64,000 nt of DNA from Alcanivorax sp. (GTDB lineage: Bacteria > Pseudomonadota > Gammaproteobacteria > Pseudomonadales > Alcanivoracaceae). Below, in pieces: positions 36,091 through 43,944 of this stretch. The DNA is taken from the NCBI RefSeq assembly GCF_019431375.1, contig NZ_CP080267.1, positions 1,674,001 to 1,738,000 of the forward strand, read 5' to 3'. A program made the position numbers and the translations under genes. The notes under the pieces were generated by a model that ran no database searches, was not told the DNA's origin, and was given only the letters and a program-made list of their open reading frames with translations. Each line of letters begins with the position of its first letter. The stretch's first letter is position 1.

Positions 36091-36250
36091 AGTTAACAGT
36101 TAATAGTGAACAGTTAACAGCTGCGCGTTCAGCGCATGAGTGACTGAAAGCAAAGAGGCCGCGCCCAGATGATGGGCGCGGCCTCTTGCGTTTAACGACA
36201 GAACAACCTGGTCCGCGGCGCTGTTAACTGTTCACTATTAACTGTTAACT
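36091..36250. repeat. Composite heptamer-arm element T4 with perfect 30-bp arms
   Basis: Left arm 36091-36120 and right arm 36221-36250 are exact reverse complements over 30 bases, built of AGTTAAC-type 7-mers. The core hairpin 36153-36187 pairs AAGAGGCCGCGCCCA with TGGGCGCGGCCTCTT. It lies between vfr and the convergent chorismate mutase gene, whose TAA stop lies in the right arm. Confidence 0.85.
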
Positions 36251-36544
36251 ACTCTTGAACGCTGCCATCTCCCGCTGGATAAAGTGCTCCACCAGATCCC
36301 GGTAAAGCTTCTCGACCATATCCGCATCCAGCCCGTCCTGCTCCGCCCATTCGCGACGGATCTCTAGCATGGTTCTGAAACGCTACGGTGCCCGCACCCC
36401 GTCTTCACTGGTTTTGAACGCTGCGGCAGCATGGACATACCCCGCCCTTTCACCCAGCAATGCAATGATTTTCCTGTCGCGGCGATCGATTTCGGCACGG
36501 ATGTCCTCCATACCCAGGCATTCCTGCGGCGACTTTCCTGTCAT
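36245..36544 (-). pseudogene. Chorismate mutase (AroQ-type) interrupted by an in-frame TAG
   Basis: 100 codons with TAG at codon 54 (36383-36385). Before it: MEDIRAEIDRRDRKIIALLGE and AAAAFK, the helix-1 Arg and Lys of AroQ-class mutases and PchB. After it, in the same frame: RFRTMLEIRREWAEQDGLDA and LVEHFIQREM, the rest of the fold with the late active-site Gln. One base change (GAG to TAG) would explain it, since a Glu after AP is usual. AGGGAG lies 5 bases before the ATG at 36544. It follows trpC, fitting aromatic biosynthesis. It could be a true pseudogene, a sequencing error or a readthrough gene. Confidence 0.75.
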
Positions 36545-36576
36545 TCCAACTCCCTGTTTGGCATTAAAACGAAGAA

Positions 36577-36658
36577 GCCGCACCCACTTCATGGGCGCGG
36601 CCTCCAACATTCCCTGCACGGCACCAACCCTCCCCGCGCAGCTATTAACTGTTCACTA
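36577..36658. repeat. Partial composite element T6 (core and right arm)
   Basis: A decayed core GCCGCACCCA / TGGGCGCGGC at 36577-36602 and a right arm of ACTRTTM units at 36640-36658. No left arm is visible. It lies between trpC and the chorismate mutase gene, touching the trpC stop. Confidence 0.65.
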
Positions 36659-37450
36659 AAAAAACAAGGCTTTAAGCGCCGCCCCCGGATCCTCCGCCCG
36701 CATGAAGGCTTCGCCCACCAGGAACGCATTGATGCCGTTCTTGCGCATCAGCTTCACGTCTTCGATTGTGTGGATGCCACTTTCGGTGACGATCATGCGA
36801 TCACCGGGGACTTTTTCCGCCAACGTCAGGGTGGTGTAGAGGCTGGTATCAAAGGTATGCAGATTGCGGTTGTTGATGCCGATCAGTTCGGCGTTGAGAT
36901 TCACCGCCCGCTCCAGCTCTTCCTCGGTATGCACTTCCACCAGCACATCACAGCCGGCCTGCTGGGCGGCGTGGTAGAGCTCGTTCATCTGGTCGTCAGA
37001 CAGGGCGGCGGCGATCAGCAGTACCGCGTCGGCGCCCATGGCCCGGGACTCGAAGATCTGCCAGGGGTCGATCATGAAGTCCTTGCGCAGCACCGGCAGG
37101 TTCACCGCGTTGCGGGCGGCGCGCAGGTAATGTTCGTCACCCTGGAAGAAGTCCTTGTCGGTGAGCACCGATAGGCAGGCGGCGCCGTTTTTCTCGTAGC
37201 TGCGGGCAATCTCCACCGGGTCGAAATCGTCCCGGATCACCCCCTTGCTGGGTGACGCCTTCTTGATCTCGGCGATCACCGCCGGCTGGTGGTCGCGCAC
37301 CCGGTCGAACAGGCTGGCGATAAATCCCCGGGCCTTGCGCTCATTATCGGCCATGGCCTCCAGCTCGCCCAGGGTGTAGTTGTTCTTGCCGACCGCAATT
37401 TCTTCCTGCTTGCGGGCAATGATCTTGTCGAGAATGGTGCCTGTGCTCAT
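36656..37450 (-). CDS. trpC: Indole-3-glycerol phosphate synthase
   Basis: 264 residues. It closes the indole ring in tryptophan synthesis. The TIM barrel shows VIAEIKKASPSKGVI, VLRKDFMIDPWQIFE, LIGINNRNLHTFDT and VTESGIHT. AAGGAG lies 8 bases before the ATG. Last intact gene of trpE-G-D-C on the minus strand, 14 bases after trpD. Confidence 0.96.
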   Translation of the reverse strand: MSTGTILDKIIARKQEEIAVGKNNYTLGELEAMADNERKARGFIASLFDRVRDHQPAVIAEIKKASPSKGVIRDDFDPVEIARSYEKNGAACLSVLTDKDFFQGDEHYLRAARNAVNLPVLRKDFMIDPWQIFESRAMGADAVLLIAAALSDDQMNELYHAAQQAGCDVLVEVHTEEELERAVNLNAELIGINNRNLHTFDTSLYTTLTLAEKVPGDRMIVTESGIHTIEDVKLMRKNGINAFLVGEAFMRAEDPGAALKALFF

Positions 37451-37464
37451 AACCGCTCTCCTTA

Positions 37465-38508
37465 TCAGTCCGCAGCCGTGAGGGCCGTGCTGTACTGAGC
37501 CAGTTCACGCATGCGCTCTGCTGCCTCTCCATTGTGTATCAGGTCTTCGGCCATTCGTACCCCTTCTTTGTGAGTGCGGGTAATGCCGCTCACATAGATG
37601 GCCGCCCCGGCGTTCAGGGCGATCATGTCCGCCGCCTTGCGGGCCGCGTCATTGCTGCGTTTGCCGAAGGCATCGCGGATCAGGGCCAGGGAGGTGTCCG
37701 AATCGGTCACATCCAGGCCCACCAGCGAATCAGAGTCCAGCCCCAGGTCTTCCGGAGTCACGTCGTATTCACTGATTTCCCCGTTACGGAATTCCGCCAC
37801 ATGGGTACGGGTGGCCAGGCTGATCTCGTCCAGGCCATCCTTGCTGTGCACCACCATCACGTGCTCGGCGCCCAGACGCCCCATCACTTCGGCCATGGGC
37901 CGGCACAGCTTCTCGGAAAAGACCCCCAGCACCAGACGCTGCACGGCGGCCGGGTTGGTCATGGGGCCGAGAATATTGAACAGGGTGCGCATGCCCAGCT
38001 CCTTGCGCGGCCCCACGGCGTACTTCATGGCTTTGTGGTGATTAGGGGCAAACATGAAGCCCACGCCCACATTGTCTACGCAGCTGCCGATCTGTTCCGG
38101 GGTCAGGTCCAGGGCGATACCGGCGGTTTCCAGCAGGTCCGCCGAGCCGCTTTTGGAGCTCACCGAGCGCCCGCCATGCTTGGCCACCCGGGCCCCGGCC
38201 GCCGCCGCCACAAAAGCGCTGGCCGAGGACACGTTGAACAGGTTGGCGCCATCGCCACCGGTGCCGACGATGTCCACCAGGTACTGACGATTCTGCACCG
38301 GTACGGCGGTAACCAGCTCGCGCATGACCTGCACCCCGCCGGTGATCTCGTCCAGGGATTCGCTCTTCATGCGCAGGGCCACCAGGAAACCGCCGATCTG
38401 GGCGTCAGTGGCGCCACCGGTCATGATCTGGCGCATTACCTCCTGCATTTCCTCGATGCTCAGGTCGATCTGCTCGACCACCTTGGCCAGGGCCTGCTGG
38501 ATATTCAT
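37465..38508 (-). CDS. trpD: Anthranilate phosphoribosyltransferase
   Basis: 347 residues. It transfers phosphoribose to anthranilate. DIVGTGGDGANLFNVSSASAF binds PRPP; AKHGGRSVSSKSGSADLLE and FAPNHHKAMKY complete the site. It overlaps trpG by 4 bases. Confidence 0.96.
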   Translation of the reverse strand: MNIQQALAKVVEQIDLSIEEMQEVMRQIMTGGATDAQIGGFLVALRMKSESLDEITGGVQVMRELVTAVPVQNRQYLVDIVGTGGDGANLFNVSSASAFVAAAAGARVAKHGGRSVSSKSGSADLLETAGIALDLTPEQIGSCVDNVGVGFMFAPNHHKAMKYAVGPRKELGMRTLFNILGPMTNPAAVQRLVLGVFSEKLCRPMAEVMGRLGAEHVMVVHSKDGLDEISLATRTHVAEFRNGEISEYDVTPEDLGLDSDSLVGLDVTDSDTSLALIRDAFGKRSNDAARKAADMIALNAGAAIYVSGITRTHKEGVRMAEDLIHNGEAAERMRELAQYSTALTAAD

Positions 38509-39107
38509 GCGGCGTCCCCTTGTTGTTCGTTGTTAAGAAAATTCTCGAGCAGGGCATGACCGTGCTCACTCAAAATGGACTCGGGATGATACTGCACGCC
38601 TTCGATGGGCAGGGTCTTGTGGCGCATGCCCATCACCTCGTCCACGCTGCCATCCTCATTGCAGGTCCAGGCGGTCATTTCCAGGCAATCCGGCAGACTG
38701 TCCTTTTCCACCACCAGGGAGTGGTAGCGGGTGGCCGTGTAGGGGGACGGCAGGTTGCGGAAAATGCCTACACCACTGTGGTAGATGGGTGACGTCTTGC
38801 CGTGCATCACCTGGCGGGCGCGCACCACCTTGCCGCCAAAGGCCTGACCGATACTCTGATGGCCCAGGCAGACCCCCAGGATCGGCAGCTTGCCGGCAAA
38901 ATGCTGGATGGCGGCAATGGAGATGCCCGCCTCGTTGGGAGTACAGGGCCCCGGGGAAATCATCAACCGGTCCGGCTTCAGCGCCTCGATTTCCTCAATG
39001 GAAATCTGGTCGTTGCGATGCACCAGCACCTCTGCTCCCAGCTCCTGCAGGTACTGCACCAGGTTGTAGGTAAAGCTGTCGTAGTTGTCGATCATCAGCA
39101 CACGCAT
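38505..39107 (-). CDS. trpG: Anthranilate synthase glutamine amidotransferase subunit
   Basis: 200 residues. It supplies ammonia to TrpE. MIDNYDSFTYNLVQYL opens the class I amidotransferase fold; the nucleophile Cys is in ILGVCLGHQSIGQAFG and the His-Glu pair in IEGVQYHPESILSEHG. The ATG shares one base with the trpE stop (TAATG), so translation is coupled. It may also serve p-aminobenzoate synthesis, as in other bacteria. Confidence 0.96.
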   Translation of the reverse strand: MRVLMIDNYDSFTYNLVQYLQELGAEVLVHRNDQISIEEIEALKPDRLMISPGPCTPNEAGISIAAIQHFAGKLPILGVCLGHQSIGQAFGGKVVRARQVMHGKTSPIYHSGVGIFRNLPSPYTATRYHSLVVEKDSLPDCLEMTAWTCNEDGSVDEVMGMRHKTLPIEGVQYHPESILSEHGHALLENFLNNEQQGDAA

Positions 39108-40600
39108 TACCGCTGCCCTCCGTCTGCCAGGTTGAGACCACCCAGTGCCAGATTCACCGCCCGGAACACCGCCCGGGCCTTGTTCATGGTCTCGTCCCAT
39201 TCGGACTGGGGCACGGAGTCGGCCACGATGCCGGCACCGGCCTGTACGTAGAGGCGCTGATCCTTGACCACAGCGGTACGGATGGCGATGGCGGTATCCA
39301 TGTCACCGTTGAAACCGATATAGCCCACGGCACCGCCGTAAATTCCCCGCTTGGTGGGCTCCAGCTCGTCGATAATTTCCATGGCGCGAATTTTCGGCGC
39401 CCCGCTCAGGGTGCCCGCCGGGAAGGTGGCACGCAGCACGTCCAGCGGCCCCAGGCCGTCGCGCAATTCGCCTTCCACGTTGGAAACGATGTGCATCACG
39501 TGGGAATAGCGCTCCACCACCATCTTGTCGGTGAGCGTGACCTTGCCGGGCTTGGCTACCCGGCCCACGTCGTTGCGGCCCAGGTCGATGAGCATGAGGT
39601 GCTCGGCGATTTCCTTGGGGTCGGCCAGCAGGTCCGCTTCCAGGGCCTGATCTTCTTCTGCATTGGCGCCGCGCTTGCGGGTGCCGGCGATGGGTCGCAC
39701 GGTGACAGCGCCCTGCTCTGCCCGGGTGAGGATTTCCGGGGACGAGCCGGCGATATGGAAATCCCCCAGATCCAGATAGAACATGTAAGGGGACGGGTTC
39801 AGGTAACGCAGCGCCCGGTACAGATCCAGGGCCGGGGCCTTGAAGGGGCAACTCATGCGCTGGGCAGGGACCACCTGCATCACGTCACCGGCGAGAATGT
39901 ACTCGCGCACCTTTTCCACCCCGGCCTTGAACTGCGCTTCCGGGAATTCGCTACGGAAATCGCTCTCGTCCACCGGCTCGCCGTAGACGGTATGCTCCGG
40001 CTCCGGCAGGGGCGCACGCAGCAGGGTCTGCAGCTCATCCAGGCGCTGCGACGCCTGCTCACCGGCATCCGCTTCGCGGGGGTCCACGTGCACCACCAGG
40101 AACAGGGCGCCGCGCAGATTATCGAACACCACCACTTCTTCGGAGCGCATCAGCAGGATATCCGGCACCCCGAGCACATCCTCGCCAGGCGCAGGCCCCA
40201 GCCGGGGCTCGAAATAACGCACGCTGTCGTAGCCGAAGTAGCCCACCAGGCCACCGTTGAAACGGGGCAGCCCGGGAATTTCCGGTGAGCGATACTGCTG
40301 ACGGTAGTCTTCAATCCACTGGATCGGGTCCGCCACCTCGACGGTGTTTTCGCCCTCTTCATTGCTGACCGTGACGGCCGTGCCGGTGATGCGGATCACT
40401 TCCGTGGCCGGCAGCCCGAGAATGGAATAGCGGCCCCAGCGCTCGCCGCCCTGAACGGATTCAAACAGGTAGCTGTAAGGCCCCTGGGCAAGCTTGCGGT
40501 AAGCGGTCAGCGGCGTATCCAGATCCGCCAGCACCTCGCGTACCAGCGGCACCCGGGTATAGCCCTCTCGGGCATAACGATCCAGTTGCTGTTGTGACAT
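39107..40600 (-). CDS. trpE: Anthranilate synthase component I
   Basis: 497 residues. It converts chorismate to anthranilate. The N-terminal part has PYSYLFESVQGGERWGRYSI, near the tryptophan feedback site; the C-terminal chorismate domain has IAGSSPEIL, RPIAGTRKRGAN, GRNDVGRV and GTLSGAPKIRAMEIIDE. The ATG at 40600 has AGGGAC upstream; the frame extends 10 codons further. No leader peptide or attenuator is evident in 40601-40951. Confidence 0.96.
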   Translation of the reverse strand: MSQQQLDRYAREGYTRVPLVREVLADLDTPLTAYRKLAQGPYSYLFESVQGGERWGRYSILGLPATEVIRITGTAVTVSNEEGENTVEVADPIQWIEDYRQQYRSPEIPGLPRFNGGLVGYFGYDSVRYFEPRLGPAPGEDVLGVPDILLMRSEEVVVFDNLRGALFLVVHVDPREADAGEQASQRLDELQTLLRAPLPEPEHTVYGEPVDESDFRSEFPEAQFKAGVEKVREYILAGDVMQVVPAQRMSCPFKAPALDLYRALRYLNPSPYMFYLDLGDFHIAGSSPEILTRAEQGAVTVRPIAGTRKRGANAEEDQALEADLLADPKEIAEHLMLIDLGRNDVGRVAKPGKVTLTDKMVVERYSHVMHIVSNVEGELRDGLGPLDVLRATFPAGTLSGAPKIRAMEIIDELEPTKRGIYGGAVGYIGFNGDMDTAIAIRTAVVKDQRLYVQAGAGIVADSVPQSEWDETMNKARAVFRAVNLALGGLNLADGGQR

Positions 40601-40842
40601 GGTTGTCCCTATTGGTCTTCGCTCGGCCATTCAAACGCACGGGCCGACAAGTGCAACAATTGTAGAGGAAAAACAAGGCAAAAAGGGCGCGTCAGTGCAG
40701 TGCTCAGCACAGACACAGGGAGAGCGTCACCATCGCCAGCTGGCGGGTGCGGAAAGGAAGGCAAAACTGTTGATCAGGGCACGGTCCAAGGGGGACGTCC
40801 TTTCTCAAACGTGAAGATTGGGGGAATTCTAGCTAATGAGAA

Positions 40843-40875
40843 CGCCAGACGCCAGACGCTCGACGCCTGACGCTG
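40843..40875. repeat. Tandem heptamers CGTCTGG in the trpE/MOSC divergent gap
   Basis: On the minus strand the stretch is four tandem 7-mers: CGTCAGG and CGTCGAG, then CGTCTGG twice. The 351-base gap otherwise shows only the two divergent leaders. Confidence 0.7.
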
Positions 40876-40951
40876 AAAACCCGGGGGAAACTGCTAAACT
40901 GGCGCTTCGGTTTTTGCGCGCTTTAACGTCCTGCGTCACCCCAGGAGCCCC

Positions 40952-41410
40952 ATGAAGATCCTCGCCCTTTACACCGCCAGCGAATCCCGCGGCCCGGTTG
41001 AAAGCCAGCCCGCTGTGCAATTGCGCGCCGGATGCGGCATCGTTGGTGACCGGCATTACAAACGCAATGCGCAACCGGCCGAACAGATCACCCTGATCGA
41101 ATCCGAAGCCATCGCCGCCTTCAACCGCGATTATCAGCAGCAGGTTGAGCCACACACCCTGCGTCGCAATGTACTCACCGAAGGGGTGGACCTGAATGCT
41201 CTGGAGGGCCGGGAGTTTCTGCTCGGCAACATCCGCCTGCGCGGCATCGAACTGTGCGAGCCCTGCTCCGTGGTGGGCAAGTTGCTGGCCGGCGATCTGA
41301 CCCCACCCCAGGTGGTAAAGGCCCTTCTGGGACGAGGCGGCCTGCGTTGTGAAATCCTGTCCAGCGGCGTGGTTCGGGTGGGCGATCAGATTGTGACGCC
41401 GGAAGGCTGA
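40952..41410 (+). CDS. MOSC domain protein
   Basis: 152 residues, a stand-alone MOSC domain. GIVGDRHY, TLRRNVLTEGVDLNALEGREF and GIELCEPCSVVGKLL, with the Cys that in the family carries or transfers sulfur near molybdenum cofactor. The substrate is unknown. Divergent from trpE; no molybdenum gene is nearby. Confidence 0.87.
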   Translation: MKILALYTASESRGPVESQPAVQLRAGCGIVGDRHYKRNAQPAEQITLIESEAIAAFNRDYQQQVEPHTLRRNVLTEGVDLNALEGREFLLGNIRLRGIELCEPCSVVGKLLAGDLTPPQVVKALLGRGGLRCEILSSGVVRVGDQIVTPEG

Positions 41411-41482
41411 GCCTGCACCGCAGCATCGGAGGAGATTGCCCGCGGCAATTTCCGCCCTAAGACAAACTGATCTACCCCCGCC

Positions 41483-41652
41483 GTAGGAGCGTCGCTGGCG
41501 GCGCGATTCCAGACCATGATCAAAAGCATTTGATCCACAGAGGGCACAGAGATCACCGAGAGAGAAGGTCTTTCCTCTGTGTGCTCTGTGCCCTCTGCGG
41601 TGATATTCCAGTCTTTAAACGCCTTTGATCGCGCCGCCAGCGACGCTCCTAC
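41483..41652. repeat. REP pair R2 enclosing a CTCTGTG-unit palindrome
   Basis: Second copy of the element at 16840: the same 25-bp perfect terminal inverted repeats (41483-41507, 41628-41652) and an inner palindrome at about 41531-41602 with diverged bases. It fills most of the 346-base MOSC-DUF1415 gap, where nothing else is seen. Confidence 0.85.
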
Positions 41653-41756
41653 GGCGGACTTCGAAGTAGGTTATCTTTTCCTCCGGGCGTGTGAATCCAT
41701 GCTACCCTCGCCCTTTTACAGCCCCTACCCAATGCCCCTATGAACAGAACAGCCCA

Positions 41757-42323
41757 ATGAGCATGCCTTCTTCCGACACCGTCATCGCACAAACCCGCCA
41801 GTGGCTGGAACAGATCGTCGTCGGCCTGAACCTGTGTCCCTTTGCCCGCAAGCCTCTCGGTGCCGGCCAGGTTCACTTTGCCGTCAGCGACAGCCGCAAT
41901 GTGGAAACCCTGCTGACCGATTTGTATGACGAGCTGGTGCGGCTGGATAACACCCCCGCCGAGCAGATCGACACTACCCTGCTGATCATTCCCGATCAGC
42001 TGGAGGATTTTCTCGACTACAACGACATGCTCGATCTGGCCGACGGCCTGCTGGAACAGCAGGGCTGGGAAGGCACCTATCAGATTGCCAGCTTTCATCC
42101 TGCCTATCAGTTTGCCGACACGGAGGTAGACGATCGGGAGAACTACACCAACCGGGCGCCCTACCCGATCCTGCATATCCTCCGTGAAGCCAGCCTGAAC
42201 CGGGGCCTGGCCAGCTACCCGGACCCGGAGCAGATTCCCGAGCGCAACATCGCCACCCTCAACGGCCTCAGCGATGACCAGTGGCAAAGCCTGTTTGGCC
42301 AGCGCCCCGGAGGCGCACCGTGA
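41757..42323 (+). CDS. DUF1415 family protein
   Basis: 188 residues. VGLNLCPFARKPLGAGQVHF and IASFHPAYQFADTEVDDREN match DUF1415; the NLCPFA Cys and the FHP His are the conserved points. No activity is known to me. Overlaps the next gene by GTGA. The start could also be the ATG two codons later. Confidence 0.83.
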   Translation: MSMPSSDTVIAQTRQWLEQIVVGLNLCPFARKPLGAGQVHFAVSDSRNVETLLTDLYDELVRLDNTPAEQIDTTLLIIPDQLEDFLDYNDMLDLADGLLEQQGWEGTYQIASFHPAYQFADTEVDDRENYTNRAPYPILHILREASLNRGLASYPDPEQIPERNIATLNGLSDDQWQSLFGQRPGGAP

Positions 42324-42661
42324 ATCTGGATCTGACGGATATCGGCCTGGTCACTGCGGTGGTGGTGATTGCCGCCCTGTTCTGGCGCTCCCACGGCATC
42401 CGCGAACGGGCGCTGATCTACACCCGGCGCTTTTGCCAACGGGAAGCGGTGGAGTTTCTGGATGATACCGTGGGGCTGGAAAAACTCACCCTGGAAAAGG
42501 ATCGCCACGGCAAACGGCGCATCACACGTATTTACCGTTTCGAATTCACCGTCACCGGCGGAGAGCGCTACCCCGGCCACACCTATGTGCAGGGCGGCCA
42601 GGTGCAACGGGTGGAACTACCGCCCCACCGCTACATCCCGGATCCGGAACAACTGCACTGA
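42320..42661 (+). CDS. DUF3301 family membrane protein
   Basis: 113 residues from a GTG in a GTGA overlap with the DUF1415 gene. One N-terminal membrane segment (IGLVTAVVVIAALFW), then the family stretch ALIYTRRFCQREAVEFLDDT and RIYRFEFTVTGGERYPG. Function unknown. The pair is co-transcribed. Confidence 0.82.
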   Translation: MNLDLTDIGLVTAVVVIAALFWRSHGIRERALIYTRRFCQREAVEFLDDTVGLEKLTLEKDRHGKRRITRIYRFEFTVTGGERYPGHTYVQGGQVQRVELPPHRYIPDPEQLH

Positions 42662-42780
42662 CGCGACAAGCGACAGGCCTCAACGCACGTAAAGGCAGTA
42701 GCTACCGGCAAGATATGGGCACCGCGCTGATCCGGTAATCGCGGGCACGGCCTTTGATTCTGGCAATGCATTGACCGCGC

Positions 42781-42833
42781 CTTGCAGCTTGAAGCTTGCG
42801 ACTGCTTTATCGCGCCGCCAGCGACGCGGCTAC
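42781..42833. repeat. CTTGNAG heptamers next to a solo REP arm
   Basis: 42781-42801 is three tandem 7-mers (CTTGCAG, CTTGAAG, CTTGCGA). At 42809-42833 there is a single right REP arm with 2 changes from the R1-R3 sequence. It lies between the convergent DUF3301 and PhnB-like genes and touches the stop of the latter. Confidence 0.7.
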
Positions 42834-43252
42834 GGCATGGGTTTATCGCAGTTGACCATCCAGGGCACCCCGAACCGATCAGTGCACATACCGAAACGCT
42901 TGGCCCAGAAGGTTTCTTCCATGGGCATGCGGATTTCACCCCCGTCGCTCAAGGCAGCAAAGATTTTCTCCGCCCGCTCTGCGGTTTCCGCCTGCACATT
43001 GATGATGGTGCCTTGCGGCTTTTCATACACATCCGGCGGACAGTCCGAGCCCATCAGCACGATGCCCTCCCCTTTCAGGCACACATGGCAGATGTTGTTA
43101 TGGCACTCGGGGGGCACCTCACTGGCCATGGGCGATTCGCCCATGGTGATCAGAAAACTGATCTCAGCCTTGAGCACACTGGCATAAAAATCAAAGGCTT
43201 CCCGGCAATTTCCCTGGAAATTCAGGTACGGATTGAGACGGACTTCAGACAT
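42830..43252 (-). CDS. PhnB-like VOC family protein
   Basis: 140 residues. VRLNPYLNFQGNCREAFDFYA starts and RFGMCTDRFGVPWMVNC ends the domain, typical of PhnB/DUF899-like VOC proteins. Role unknown. GGAGAG lies upstream of the ATG. Confidence 0.87.
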   Translation of the reverse strand: MSEVRLNPYLNFQGNCREAFDFYASVLKAEISFLITMGESPMASEVPPECHNNICHVCLKGEGIVLMGSDCPPDVYEKPQGTIINVQAETAERAEKIFAALSDGGEIRMPMEETFWAKRFGMCTDRFGVPWMVNCDKPMP

Positions 43253-43356
43253 GGTTTCTCTCCTTGAAGGGATTGGCTTTCCATAGCTAATCGATTGGGG
43301 TGCCCGTTTTTCGACAGGCGCCCACGTTTTATAAGGAGCATCGGCGTTCTGGTTAG

Positions 43357-43387
43357 CTGTTAACTATTCACTGTTAACTGTTAACTG
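43357..43387. repeat. Solo right arm of the T element family (T5)
   Basis: ACTATTC and two ACTGTTA 7-mers in tandem without core or left arm, directly before the stop of the response regulator gene. Confidence 0.75.
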
Positions 43388-43389
43388 CC

Positions 43390-43941
43390 TTACTTCACCC
43401 GTTGCTTGCCCAGCTTCCTGGCCAGGGTGCGGCGGTGCATACCCAGACGCCGGGCGGTTTCCGAGATATTAAATCCGGTTTCCGCCAGGGTTTCGTGGAT
43501 GCGTTCCCATTCCAGGGTTTTCAGGTCGGTTTCCCGGGCGGTCAGGGCCACATCCACATCCCCTTCGGCACGCAGGAAGGCGGCTTCAATATCGTCGGTA
43601 TTGGACGGCTTGGCCAGGTAATGGCAGGCCCCCAGCTTCACCGCTTCCACCGCCGTGGCAATACTGGCGTAACCGGTGAGTACCACGATCAGCATATCCT
43701 CGTTATGCTGGTTGAGAGTCTGCACACAGGCCAGACCGGAGGCATCGCCCTTCAGCTTCAGATCCACCACCGCATAGCCCGGATCGTGCTCCTCCAGCAG
43801 CGCCTCCATGTCTTCCATGCCGGCGGCATGGATCACGGTATACCCGCGCCGTTCAAAGGAACGACTCAGAGTACGGGCAAAGGCCTCATCGTCTTCCACG
43901 ATCAGCAGCAACCGCTCTGTCTGTTGATCAACCTCACTCAC
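43390..43941 (-). CDS. regA: RegA/RoxR-type redox response regulator
   Basis: 183 residues. A receiver with EDD (16-18) and the phosphorylated Asp60 in VVDLKLKGD, then a Pro-poor linker and a Fis-type HTH (ISETARRLGMHRRTLARKLG). The family controls respiratory and terminal-oxidase genes. It is 3 bases downstream of the sensor gene and lies in the same direction as the cyo cluster. Confidence 0.9.
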   Translation of the reverse strand: MSEVDQQTERLLLIVEDDEAFARTLSRSFERRGYTVIHAAGMEDMEALLEEHDPGYAVVDLKLKGDASGLACVQTLNQHNEDMLIVVLTGYASIATAVEAVKLGACHYLAKPSNTDDIEAAFLRAEGDVDVALTARETDLKTLEWERIHETLAETGFNISETARRLGMHRRTLARKLGKQRVK

Positions 43942-43944
43942 AAC

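Noticed and set aside
40601..40951. trp attenuator before trpE
   Set aside because: No short leader ORF with tandem Trp codons or alternative hairpins could be found.
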